Of a stretch of 17,431 nt of DNA, positions 8,107-15,528 are shown in pieces (position 1 is the first letter of the stretch; the number at the start of each line of letters is the position of its first letter). The notes beneath the pieces were generated by a model, which saw nothing but the letters and a program-made list of their open reading frames with translations, had not been told where the DNA came from and did no database searches. The DNA comes from Clostridiales bacterium (GTDB taxonomy: Bacteria > Bacillota > Clostridia > WRLR01): positions 1 through 17,431 of the forward strand of contig JAISFK010000457.1 in NCBI GenBank assembly GCA_031263625.1. Direction: 5' to 3'. Both the position numbers and the translations under genes were made by a program.

Positions 8107-9189
8107 TCAGTCCAATTTGGCCGCCATGGCCTGCAGCCGCTCCACGAGCGCGTACGTTTTCAGCGCGTCGGCCATGTCCTGGGCCGGCCTTTCGCCGGTT
8201 CCGGCGCAGCGCGCGAACTCCGCCGCCATCTGCTCGAAGCCGTAGTGCGTGCGGTTGTCCAGCTGCGCGTTGTTCGCGTTCAGGATTTTCGTGCCGCCGG
8301 CCGCCGCGAAGTCCACCGCCCCCGTGCCGCCGATCCGCGAAACGGGCCGGTTGTGCCACAGGTGCCGCACGTTCTCCACGATCAGCTGCTGCCTGTCCCC
8401 GCAGATCTCCACGCGCTCCATGGGATAGTCGCCGCACAGGAACGAATTGGACTGGATGCAGCCGAGCAGGCCGCGCGGCCCCTCGAAGGCGATCTGGTAG
8501 CCGAGGCGCGTCCCGTCCTCCCTGAGCGCCATCACGCTGCGAAGCTCTATTTCGCCCAGCAGCATCCGGGCCAGGTCGAGGTGGTGGCTGACGTGGTTCA
8601 CCGCGAACGCTTCATCGCTGGCATACGCGCCGGCGTGAAAGGCGGCGTTGTACATGTAGATCCTGCCGAAACCGCTGCCGCTGCCGCCGTCGCCGCCGCC
8701 GGAAGCGCCCATGCCAGAGCCGGCGGCTTGCGGGCCTGCAGCTTGCATTTCGGCGTCTCCCGAGCCGCCCTGCCGCCCTCCCAGTATGCCGAGCGCGGAG
8801 ACGTATGCCGGCATGTAGCGCCTGTTGTAGCGCGGCATGACGAATTTTCCCGTCCGCTCCTGCAAATCGGCCAGCTCCTCGCCCTCGCGCAGGCTGTGGC
8901 ACACGGGCCGCTCGCACATCACGTCCGCGCCCGCCAGCATGCAGGCTTTTGCCAGCCCGAACTGCGCGGCGTCGTCGGCCGGGAACACGAGCGCCATGTC
9001 CGGGCGCTCTTTTCGCAGCAGCTCCCCGCTGTCCTCGTAGCAGGCGGGAACGGCGTATGCGCGCGCGAAGCGGGCCATATTGCCCGGCGTGTCGCATATC
9101 GCCGCCAGGCGCACGTCCAGCTTTTTGAAGTAGTCGTATATAAAATCGTAAACTAAGCCGCCGCAGCCGAAGATCGCTAGTTTTTTCAT
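8107..9189 (-). CDS. Gfo/Idh/MocA-family NAD(P)-dependent oxidoreductase
   Basis: Predicted cytoplasmic dehydrogenase of 360 residues acting on a sugar, inositol or related polyol; the substrate cannot be read from sequence. The N-terminus has the Rossmann nucleotide-binding pattern MKKLAIFGCGG. The family EKP signature appears as CERPVC (residues 92-97), a common conservative variant. The C-terminal domain carries NHVSHHLDLARMLLG (198-212), where the conserved His and Asp of the active site are expected. Its ATG overlaps the TGA of the upstream hydrolase gene by four bases (ATGA), indicating translational coupling. Residues about 138-173 are a Gly/Ser/Ala-rich insertion between strands that are normally joined by a short loop. 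Total length is near the family norm even with this insert. Confidence 0.93.
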   Translation of the reverse strand: MKKLAIFGCGGLVYDFIYDYFKKLDVRLAAICDTPGNMARFARAYAVPACYEDSGELLRKERPDMALVFPADDAAQFGLAKACMLAGADVMCERPVCHSLREGEELADLQERTGKFVMPRYNRRYMPAYVSALGILGGRQGGSGDAEMQAAGPQAAGSGMGASGGGDGGSGSGFGRIYMYNAAFHAGAYASDEAFAVNHVSHHLDLARMLLGEIELRSVMALREDGTRLGYQIAFEGPRGLLGCIQSNSFLCGDYPMERVEICGDRQQLIVENVRHLWHNRPVSRIGGTGAVDFAAAGGTKILNANNAQLDNRTHYGFEQMAAEFARCAGTGERPAQDMADALKTYALVERLQAMAAKLD

Positions 9190-9866
9190 ATGCCGGCGCC
9201 CTGCCTCCTGTTGATGAAATAGTTGCCGTGCCCCGGAACCACGATGTCTGCGGCTTCCGCGAGCCTGTCGATGGACTGCGCGGAAAGCGCGAAGTCGGCG
9301 GAATTGTAGTAGCCCTTACGCGCCCGGAAAAAGTCGCGCGTCATGGCGGCGTCCCCGCACACGGCGACGCGCCCGTCCGCGCTGTCGAACAGCATGGCGG
9401 CCGTGCCCAACGTGTGGCCGGGCGCTGCGAGCAACCCCACGCCCTCGACGAAGCCGGGCGACGCCGGGATCATGCGCCCGGCCAGCTCGCGCTCGCGCCC
9501 GTCCGCGGACGCGAGCATGGCTTCGAGATCCGTCGCGCTCATGTACCATTTCGCGTTGGGGAAGCACTCGATGCCGACATAGTGGTCGCCATGCGCGTGC
9601 GTGACGAACACGGCGTCGATGGCCTCCGGCCTCAGCCCGCTGCGGTTGTACAGGACGGCCGCCATCTCCTCGGGCGGCAGGGACGGGTCGGCCACGATGT
9701 TTTTCGCGCCCTTCACGAGCGTGGACGTGCATACCGCGCCGCGGTACGCCCTGCCGTCGTCCTCCCCCCAAAAGCAGTTTCTCGAGAACTGCCCGATAGT
9801 CAAAACGTGGTATTCAAACATGCCCGCCATGCTCGCCGTGCCTGTCATTTCTGCCATATCTGCCAT
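9186..9866 (-). CDS. Metallo-beta-lactamase-fold hydrolase
   Basis: Predicted metal-dependent hydrolase of 226 residues. The metal-binding signature THAHGDH (His90, His92, Asp94, His95) is complete, followed by PGHT (His151), GDA (Asp172) and PGHGN (His213), as in zinc or iron hydrolases of this superfamily. The substrate is unknown; a lactone or phosphoester from the sugar pathway would fit the context but is not shown. The start at 9866 is supported by AAGGAGG at 9879-9885, though the 12-base spacing is long. In-frame ATGs follow, and Met16 (9821), which begins MFEYHVLTIG, is an alternative. The first 16 residues (MADMAEMTGTASMAG) come from a short ATGGC-rich repeat. The stop overlaps the start of the oxidoreductase gene. 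Confidence 0.9.
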   Translation of the reverse strand: MADMAEMTGTASMAGMFEYHVLTIGQFSRNCFWGEDDGRAYRGAVCTSTLVKGAKNIVADPSLPPEEMAAVLYNRSGLRPEAIDAVFVTHAHGDHYVGIECFPNAKWYMSATDLEAMLASADGRERELAGRMIPASPGFVEGVGLLAAPGHTLGTAAMLFDSADGRVAVCGDAAMTRDFFRARKGYYNSADFALSAQSIDRLAEAADIVVPGHGNYFINRRQGAGI

Positions 9867-9890
9867 ATCTGTGACGCGCCTCCTTGTTAT

Positions 9891-9957
9891 TCAGTAATAC
9901 TCGTTTCATCTGTCCGACCGCAAATTGCGGTCGGAATCCCAATCGAACACGAGTATA
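9891..9957 (-). repeat. Dispersed intercistronic element, copy B (shortened)
   Basis: This 67-base copy contains TCAGTAATACTCGTTTCATC, the palindromic core (23 bases, 9913-9935) and ATCGAACACGAGTATA. It lacks the left hairpin found in copies C and D. It lies between the glycoside hydrolase stop (10016) and the ribosome binding site of the metallo-hydrolase gene. The outer arms ATACTCGT and ACGAGTAT can pair around the core. Confidence 0.92.
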
Positions 9958-9967
9958 TGAAGATAGT

Positions 9968-10011
9968 GCGGGCGGCTCGGCTGCCCTGCCGGCCCCGGCG
10001 ATCCAGCCCGC
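9968..10011 (-). repeat. GC-rich inverted repeat just after the glycoside hydrolase stop
   Basis: Arms GCGGGC (9968-9973) and GCCCGC (10006-10011) enclose a smaller GCCGG / CCGGC hairpin. The structure begins 5 bases after the stop codon and precedes repeat copy B. There is no T run, so it is more likely a stabilising or attenuating stem than a terminator. Confidence 0.45.
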
Positions 10012-10015
10012 TCCG

Positions 10016-12406
10016 CTACTCCGCGACGATCAGCTGGTGGACGCCAAGGCGCTCCACGCGCACGGAGAAGCCGTCGCCCGTCTTTTCCAGCGCCGGGCGC
10101 TGGCCGTCCTCCGTCGCGAACGCGGCCTGCGGCGCGAAGCCCGGCGACTTTATCGTGACGGTGACGGGGCCCACGGGCATGTTTTTTTCGGCGTAGCCGT
10201 GATCGAAGCCCGTGTGGTTGGCGTTGACCAAGTGAATTACGTAGCGCCGCCCCTGCGCCCCGGCCTGCTGCACGTAGACCTTGCAGTCTATGTAGGCGTC
10301 GCACTCGACGCAGACCTTGGATCCGAAACAGGGGGCGCCGCCCTGCGAGCCCGGCGCGGCGCCCTGGCCGCCGGAAGCCGCCCGCCCGGCGGCGCTGTCC
10401 GCGATCCCGCCTTGCCCGGCCCCGCCGCCCGCGTTCATGCCCAAGAGATATTTTACTGCATTTTGGAGCAAATCGCCATGATCCGGCAGGCCGCCGCGCC
10501 CATACGCCGTGTCAAGCGGCCACGCGACGTATATGGCAGTTCCGCCCGACGGCGATCGGCGCTCCGTTATGACCGGCATGTCGGTGCGCTTCGCGTCCGT
10601 CCACGCAAATTCCGGCGGGTAGATCGGGTAGGGCGGGATATACGTGGCGAGCGCGCGCGTCCCGTGCCAGCCGCCGGCTGCCGCCGCCGGGCCGTTGCCG
10701 CCCGTTGCGCCAGCCGCTCCGTCCGCGAGTCCAACCGCCCCCGTTGCCAGGCTGTCGCCAGCCGTTGCGCCAGCAACTCCCGCTGCCCCGCTTGCCTCGG
10801 CGCCCTCTCCGGGGGCTATCTCGACGCCCCTGCGCGCGCCGCCCATCGGCAGCGTCGCCGTCCGCTCAAAGCCGGCGAACAGCGGATGATCCGGCGCCTC
10901 GACGCGCAGATAGTTGTGCATGGAGGGGTTCTCCCAGCTGGCGTCGGCCTTCGCGTCGCCAAGCTCCGCTTCGGCGAAGCGGACGCCCAGCAGCCGCTCC
11001 ATGCGCGGCGACTTTTGCAGGGCGCCGTCCCCCGCCATCAGGCCGACGCTGCCGATCGCGAGGATGCTGCGCCCTGAGGCGGCATAGCGCTCCAGCGCGT
11101 CGAGCTGCGGCCCCGTGAGCACCGCCAGCTCGGGCAGTATGAGCAGATCGATGCCCTCCAGCTGCTCGTCCATGTCGTCCGCGTTGATGGGCAGGAACGG
11201 GATCCCCGCTCGCGTGAGCGCCATGCCGATCCCCCTCCACGAAAGCTCGACCCGCTCGCGCGCCTGCGCCGCGCCGAACCACTCGACGTTCGCCTGGCTC
11301 CAGGCCACGCCGACATTGGCGACCGGCCGGCGGTTGTACAGGTAGCGCTCGTGCTGCCGGTGCCATTGCAGGACGGGCGCGCACGCCTCGTACATGCGCG
11401 CGTCCTCCTGCGCCCCGCCGACGATGTGCCACCAGGGCGTGATCCCGCCGGCTATGCCCTCGTACATCCAGAGCTGCACCTCGAGCGGCGGCGCCGCCGC
11501 CCTGCGGAAGGCCAGCGACCGCTCGCCCCGCACGTAGTTGGCCATGCTCTCCGGAATCACCGCGTCCCAGCCCGCCAGCTGGTGCAGGAGCTGCCCGTTG
11601 AGGCTGTTCTGCTCAAAGCCGTTGCCGTCGCGGCCCTGGTGGTCCACCATCATTATCTTGGAGCGCCGCGCGATCGCGCGCAGATCGCAGAAGCTCGCGT
11701 GGCTGCTCACGAAATTGGCGTTCACCATGCCAAGCCACACGCAGTCCTCGCCGCCATGCTCGGCCGTCACGCGGTTGAAAAGATCCCAGTTTTCCAGCCG
11801 GCGCCCATAGCTCCACTCAATCCACCTGCGGTATGCGGGATCGCCGTAGTCCGGGCTGTCCGGCAGCTCAAGCCCCGCGCTCTCGCGGAACGAGGCCCGA
11901 CAGTTCTCGCAGTAGCAGACGGAGGCGCGCGGGATGCCCGTCCAGCTGTTGTCCGTGAAGCCGTCCGGGCGGTAGCGCTCGATGATCTCGATCAGCACCT
12001 GCGGTATGTATTCCTTGTAATAGCCGCTGTTCAGGCAACTCTGGTAGCGCCCCTGGACCATGTACGGCGAGCCGTCCCGCTTGCGGGCGAACCACTCGGG
12101 GCGCTCGGCGTATACCTCCGGCAACGCGCGGTTTATGTCCATGCGGGCGAGCACGGCCAGCCCCATCTCGCGGCCGGCGGCGGCGAACTCGCCAAAAAAG
12201 TCGCGCCCGCCCAGCTTCGCCGCGCGATAGTGCCATTTGTGGCGCGACGGGTAGTAGGCCACGATCCCGCCCGCGTTCACGATGATGGCCTGCGTCCCCG
12301 TCTTTTTCCAGAAGTCCTTCCAAAAACCGATGTCGGCCTCGACGGGGTCAATCTCCGTCAGGTTTGTCTGCCCATACCGATGGGCCCGCTCGTACCACTT
12401 TTCCAA
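10016..12406 (-). CDS. GHL6-like glycoside hydrolase with beta-galactosidase trimerisation-type domain
   Basis: Predicted cytoplasmic glycosidase of 796 residues without signal peptide. It resembles hypothetical glycosyl hydrolase family 6 (GHL6): an N-terminal barrel (about 1-350) beginning KWYERAHRYGQTNLTEID, with GFTDNSWTG and a CYCENC cluster (164-169), then a GH42-like trimerisation segment (about 360-480, GVAWSQANVEWFG and LLILPELAVLTGPQLDAL) and a beta-sandwich C-terminus. The substrate is unknown. A TTG start at 12406 is chosen because AAGGAGG lies 9 bases upstream and the protein then starts where homologues are expected to. An ATG at 12463, overlapping the preceding stop (TAATG), would add 19 residues of poor character (MWAAPTPQVGTGKPRRRAI) and has no comparable binding site. 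Two low-complexity insertions occur at about 532-580 (Gly/Ala) and 658-696 (Gly/Ala/Ser). Confidence 0.85.
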   Translation of the reverse strand: MEKWYERAHRYGQTNLTEIDPVEADIGFWKDFWKKTGTQAIIVNAGGIVAYYPSRHKWHYRAAKLGGRDFFGEFAAAGREMGLAVLARMDINRALPEVYAERPEWFARKRDGSPYMVQGRYQSCLNSGYYKEYIPQVLIEIIERYRPDGFTDNSWTGIPRASVCYCENCRASFRESAGLELPDSPDYGDPAYRRWIEWSYGRRLENWDLFNRVTAEHGGEDCVWLGMVNANFVSSHASFCDLRAIARRSKIMMVDHQGRDGNGFEQNSLNGQLLHQLAGWDAVIPESMANYVRGERSLAFRRAAAPPLEVQLWMYEGIAGGITPWWHIVGGAQEDARMYEACAPVLQWHRQHERYLYNRRPVANVGVAWSQANVEWFGAAQARERVELSWRGIGMALTRAGIPFLPINADDMDEQLEGIDLLILPELAVLTGPQLDALERYAASGRSILAIGSVGLMAGDGALQKSPRMERLLGVRFAEAELGDAKADASWENPSMHNYLRVEAPDHPLFAGFERTATLPMGGARRGVEIAPGEGAEASGAAGVAGATAGDSLATGAVGLADGAAGATGGNGPAAAAGGWHGTRALATYIPPYPIYPPEFAWTDAKRTDMPVITERRSPSGGTAIYVAWPLDTAYGRGGLPDHGDLLQNAVKYLLGMNAGGGAGQGGIADSAAGRAASGGQGAAPGSQGGAPCFGSKVCVECDAYIDCKVYVQQAGAQGRRYVIHLVNANHTGFDHGYAEKNMPVGPVTVTIKSPGFAPQAAFATEDGQRPALEKTGDGFSVRVERLGVHQLIVAE

Positions 12407-12462
12407 AATTGCTCGCCTCCTTGGCTTTCCCGTTCCGACTTGGGGTGTGGGCGCAGCCCACA

Positions 12463-13326
12463 TTAGTTTGGATAGCGCTTGTGCATGGCGTCCAAATCAA
12501 TCCTGTGCGCCGCGTCGTTCACGATGTCCACGTTCGACCTCACCCTGGCCGCCGTGCGCATTCCCAGCAGGGCGACGTCCACCAGCGGGTTTGACAGCAC
12601 GAGCTGGATGAGCGCGGGCGTGTAGTCGAACGTGTTCGCCGGGTTCGCCTGCTGGATCCAGCGCTGGAAGATCCCCGACGTGGCCGTGCGCATGACCGCG
12701 ATCCCCAGTTTGGCGCTCTCGGCGTCGTAGAGGCTGCCGCAGCCCCAGCTGGGGTCATACGGGTGCTGGAACATGAGGTTGTATTCGATCTGCATGACGT
12801 CGAAGCGCCCGGAGCGTATGAAGCGGTACAGCGCCGGGTTCTGGCACTCTATCGTAAAGCCGATGTAGCGCACGAGGCCCTCGGACTTCGCCTTTTCCAA
12901 AACCTCGGCCATCCCGTTCTTCCCCAGCATGGCGTCGCACATCTCGTCCGTGTAGTTCGTGCCGTGAATCTGGATCAGATCTATGCGCTCCCTGCGCAGG
13001 TTTTTCAGGCTGCGCTCCAGCGAGGCCCGCGTCTGCGCCGCGTCGCCGGGCGAAACCTTCGTCGCGAGGAATATGCCGTCCTCCGGCATTTTCTCCAGGC
13101 CCTCGCCGAATATGCGCTCGCTCACGCCGTCCCCGTATGCGGCCGCGGTGTCAAAGTATGTGACGCCCAGGCCGTATGCCGTCTCTATGCCCTCGAGCAG
13201 GATCTCCTTGTTTTTTTCGTCCTCCGGGTCAAATTCGTGGACATAGTGCTTCAGCCCCGCGATCGTCCCGCCATAGCCAAGCCGGCTGACTTTCCTGCCG
13301 GTTCCGCCCAAAACAGCGTATTCCAT
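12463..13326 (-). CDS. Aldo/keto reductase
   Basis: Predicted NADPH-dependent oxidoreductase of 287 residues in the aldo/keto reductase superfamily, acting on aldehydes, ketones or sugar carbonyls; the exact substrate is not readable. The catalytic tetrad is visible: Asp59 and Tyr64 in FDTAAAYGDG, Lys90 in LATKV and His121 in LIQIHG. The fold continues through VRYIGFTIE and MQIEYNLMFQ. The start at 13326 is supported by GGGAGGAA with 7 bases between GGAGG and the ATG; the open frame further upstream runs into a repeat element. Relatives with this MEYAVLGGTGRKVSRLGYGG opening are often encoded in carbohydrate clusters. The stop overlaps or nearly meets the glycoside hydrolase start region. The C-terminus lacks the long iron-sulfur extension found in some relatives. 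Confidence 0.93.
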   Translation of the reverse strand: MEYAVLGGTGRKVSRLGYGGTIAGLKHYVHEFDPEDEKNKEILLEGIETAYGLGVTYFDTAAAYGDGVSERIFGEGLEKMPEDGIFLATKVSPGDAAQTRASLERSLKNLRRERIDLIQIHGTNYTDEMCDAMLGKNGMAEVLEKAKSEGLVRYIGFTIECQNPALYRFIRSGRFDVMQIEYNLMFQHPYDPSWGCGSLYDAESAKLGIAVMRTATSGIFQRWIQQANPANTFDYTPALIQLVLSNPLVDVALLGMRTAARVRSNVDIVNDAAHRIDLDAMHKRYPN

Positions 13327-13363
13327 ATGTATTCCTCCCATTTCAACATCATGCTGCCATTGT

Positions 13364-13393
13364 ATCATATTGCTATACTGACGAGCATTTGAA
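13364..13393 (-). promoter_or_regulatory. Possible internal promoter using the end of repeat copy C
   Basis: On the minus strand TTCAAA (13393-13388, inside the repeat) and TATGAT (13369-13364, outside it) are separated by 18 bases, upstream of the aldo/keto reductase gene. Copy D has no equivalent -10 box at the matching distance. This is a weak call. Confidence 0.2.
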
Positions 13394-13477
13394 TTTACCA
13401 TAAACGCGAGTCAGTAATACTCGTTTCCTCTGTCCGACCGCAAATTGCGGTCGGAATCCCAATCGAACACGAGTATA
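13374..13477 (-). repeat. Dispersed intercistronic element, copy C (full length, 104 bases)
   Basis: This is a full copy lying between permease 2 and the aldo/keto reductase. One half has 7-base arms TACTGAC (13376-13382) and GTCAGTA (13410-13416). The other half has outer arms ATACTCGT (13417-13424) and ACGAGTAT (13469-13476) around the conserved palindrome (13433-13455). It differs from copy D by a few substitutions and one base of length. Confidence 0.95.
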
Positions 13478-13525
13478 ACCACTAACCACTAATCCCTAGC
13501 CCCTAGCCCCTAGCCCCTAGCCCTT
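13477..13525. repeat. Seven-base tandem array at the end of permease 2
   Basis: Seven consecutive heptamers read AACCACT, AACCACT, AATCCCT, AGCCCCT, AGCCCCT, AGCCCCT and AGCCCTT. The permease 2 stop codon (13517-13519) lies inside the array. On the transcribed-sense strand this gives five G-tracts of three or four separated by CTA, a G-quadruplex-capable pattern. The array directly abuts repeat copy C. Confidence 0.9.
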
Positions 13526-14353
13526 GACCGCTCCCGCCACCATGCCGCTCACAATCTTCTCCTGCAAGAAGCTGTACACGGCGATCATGGGCAGCACCGC
13601 CACAATCACGCCCGCCGCCATCATTCCGTAATCCGTTATGTACTCGTTCTTCGCGTTCGCGAGCACGATGGTCATGGTCTTGAACTTGATATTCGGTATC
13701 AGTATCGACGCATACGCGAACTCGTTCCAAACCGAGACGAACGCCAGAATCAGCACGGTGACTACGCCGTTGCGGCTCATGGGCAGCACGATTCGCGCCA
13801 GAAGCGAAAACGAGTTGCACCCGTCGATCTTCCCGCTTTCGAGGACAGACGCCGGGATGGACTGCATGAACCCGACGAGCAGGAACATGGATATGGGCAG
13901 CTCGAACGCCGCGTAGCACAGCGTTATCGGGTACTGCTTCTGCAAAAAGCCCATTTTCTGAAAGTTTGAGAACGTGGCGATCAGTATGGACAGCCGCGGC
14001 ACGATGACCCCCGCCGAGAAAAGCCCGAACACCAGGTTGGAGAGCTTGAACCGGTACTGCGACATGAAGTACGCTGCCGGGATCGAGCAGGCTATCAGCA
14101 ACAGCAGGGACAGCGCCGTTATGGAAAACGAGTTCCACATCGCCCTCGGGATGTTCTGCCGCATGATGCTGGCGTAATTGTTCAGATACGCGAACGTCTC
14201 CGGGAGCAGCCGCGTCTGCGTGAATATCTGGCTGTTCGTCCGAAACGAGTTGGAAAACGTCCACCACAGCGGGAAGAACGTCAGCAGGGCGTACAGCGCC
14301 AGAAACACGTATTTTAGGCCCGAGAACAGATTCGCTTTCGCGCGGCCGTTCAC
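13517..14353 (-). CDS. Sugar ABC transporter permease, MalG-like (permease 2)
   Basis: Inner-membrane subunit of 278 residues with about six hydrophobic segments, in the MalG/carbohydrate uptake CUT1 class. The cytoplasmic EAA loop that contacts the ATPase is at about 167-192 (PASVLESGKIDGCNSFSLLARIVLP), with the conserved Gly at the usual place. The start is GTG at 14353, preceded by GAGG 7 bases upstream; no better ATG lies nearby. Its partner permease 1 is encoded just upstream across a 175-base gap filled by short repeats. No ABC ATPase gene is present in the window, as is usual for CUT1 systems that share an MsmX-type ATPase encoded elsewhere. The last codons run into a heptamer array. 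Confidence 0.95.
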   Translation of the reverse strand: MNGRAKANLFSGLKYVFLALYALLTFFPLWWTFSNSFRTNSQIFTQTRLLPETFAYLNNYASIMRQNIPRAMWNSFSITALSLLLLIACSIPAAYFMSQYRFKLSNLVFGLFSAGVIVPRLSILIATFSNFQKMGFLQKQYPITLCYAAFELPISMFLLVGFMQSIPASVLESGKIDGCNSFSLLARIVLPMSRNGVVTVLILAFVSVWNEFAYASILIPNIKFKTMTIVLANAKNEYITDYGMMAAGVIVAVLPMIAVYSFLQEKIVSGMVAGAVKG

Positions 14354-14372
14354 ACGATCACCTCATTTGCAT

Positions 14373-14504
14373 ATATTTGCCATGCATTGCCATGTATTGC
14401 TACGTTGCCATATAGCGCCATATATTGCCATATGTTTGCCATGCACTACCATATATTGCCATGTGCTTGCCATGCACTACCATATATTGCCATGTGCTTG
14501 CCAT
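14373..14504. repeat. ATGGC-rich tandem array between the two permease genes
   Basis: This stretch consists of about 13 imperfect units of 10-11 bases based on TTGCCATRNA. It includes two identical 31-base composite units (14436-14466 and 14467-14497) and the start of a third. On the sense (minus) strand it reads as a series of ATGGC or ATGGT motifs. It fills most of the gap between permease 1 and permease 2. Confidence 0.85.
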
Positions 14505-14528
14505 ATCATGCAGATCATTCTCCGGGCG

Positions 14529-15398
14529 CTACTCCTCGCGCGTGGTCAGCAGCTTGAAGCCCATCGTGAACAACATGCCGAGCGCGAATATGACGACCGC
14601 CACCGCCGAGCCGTAGCCGAAGCGCAGGCCCACGAACGCCTTGTCGTACATGTACGTGGCGAGCACGTGGGTGGAGCTGCCCGGCCCCCCGGCGGTCAGT
14701 ATGTATATGTAGTCAAAATTCTTGAACGCGCCGGACACGGTCAGGATAATGCAGACCTGCACGATGGGCCACAGCATGGGAAGCGTGATGCGCCAGAAGC
14801 GCTGCCACGCGTTCGCGCCGTCCAGCATGGAGGACTCGTAGACCTCCTCCGGCAGGCCCTGAAGCCCGGACACGAGTATGACGATGTACATGCCGAGCCC
14901 CTGCCATATCGGGACGACGATGGCCGCGTAAAACGCCGTTGACTGCTCGCCGAGCCAAATGTGCGTGAACCGCCCAAGGCCAAGCAGGCGCAGGGCTGTG
15001 TTCACGAGCCCGATGTCGTTGTCGTACATAACCACGAACATCAGGCAGATCGCCGCGGACGATATGACCACGGGTATGAAGAACACCGAGCGGAAGAACA
15101 CCGCCCCGCGAACGTTGGCGCGCAGCAGGTTCGCGACAAAGAGCGCTATGCCGATCTGCGACGCCGCCTGTATCAGCGCCCACTTCAGCACGCGGACGAG
15201 GCTCTGCTGGAACACCGGCTCCTTGAACATTTCCAGGTAGTTGCTGAAGCCGATGAAGGCCGACTCGTTGATCCCGTCCCACTTGGTAAGGCTGAATCCC
15301 ATCGTCTGCGCGAAAGGGCCTATGAAGAATACGAGATAGAGCGCCAGCGCGGGCAGGAGGTACAGCGCGTGCTGCGGCTTTGGCTTGAAAGTTCCCAT
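14529..15398 (-). CDS. Sugar ABC transporter permease, MalF-like (permease 1)
   Basis: Inner-membrane subunit of 289 residues with six predicted hydrophobic segments, the first at about 11-32 (LYLLPALALYLVFFIGPFA). It belongs to the MalF/LacF CUT1 class that imports oligosaccharides. The EAA loop is at about 182-208 (LPEEVYESSMLDGANAWQRF, ending ITLP). The ATG at 15398 is preceded by GGGAGAA at suitable spacing. It follows the binding-protein gene after a 200-base gap that holds a strong GC hairpin and repeat copy D; the repeat ends 22 bases before the start codon. The substrate is not readable from sequence; oligosaccharides from plant polysaccharide are a reasonable guess from the neighbours. 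Confidence 0.96.
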   Translation of the reverse strand: MGTFKPKPQHALYLLPALALYLVFFIGPFAQTMGFSLTKWDGINESAFIGFSNYLEMFKEPVFQQSLVRVLKWALIQAASQIGIALFVANLLRANVRGAVFFRSVFFIPVVISSAAICLMFVVMYDNDIGLVNTALRLLGLGRFTHIWLGEQSTAFYAAIVVPIWQGLGMYIVILVSGLQGLPEEVYESSMLDGANAWQRFWRITLPMLWPIVQVCIILTVSGAFKNFDYIYILTAGGPGSSTHVLATYMYDKAFVGLRFGYGSAVAVVIFALGMLFTMGFKLLTTREE

Positions 15399-15420
15399 GC
15401 TGCGATTCTCCCAATCTTTT

Positions 15421-15525
15421 TATACTGACGAGCATCTGAATTTACCATAAACGCGAGTCAGTAATACTCGTTTCCTCTGTCCGACCGCAAATTGCGGTCG
15501 GAATTTCCAATCGAACACGAGTATA
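15421..15525 (-). repeat. Dispersed intercistronic element, copy D (full length, 105 bases)
   Basis: This is a full copy lying between the binding-protein gene and permease 1. Arms TACTGAC (15423-15429) and GTCAGTA (15457-15463) form one inverted repeat. ATACTCGT (15464-15471) and ACGAGTAT (15517-15524) enclose the conserved palindrome (15480-15502) in the other. The element begins TATACT and ends AGTATA. Confidence 0.95.
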
Positions 15526-15528
15526 TAT

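Noticed and set aside
13477..13525. Heptamer array as a true telomere or chromosome end
   Set aside because: It is internal, short and inside an operon with genes on both sides.
7982..15525. The repeated palindromic elements as a CRISPR array
   Set aside because: Copies are kilobases apart, lie between genes, differ in length and have no regular spacers or cas genes nearby.
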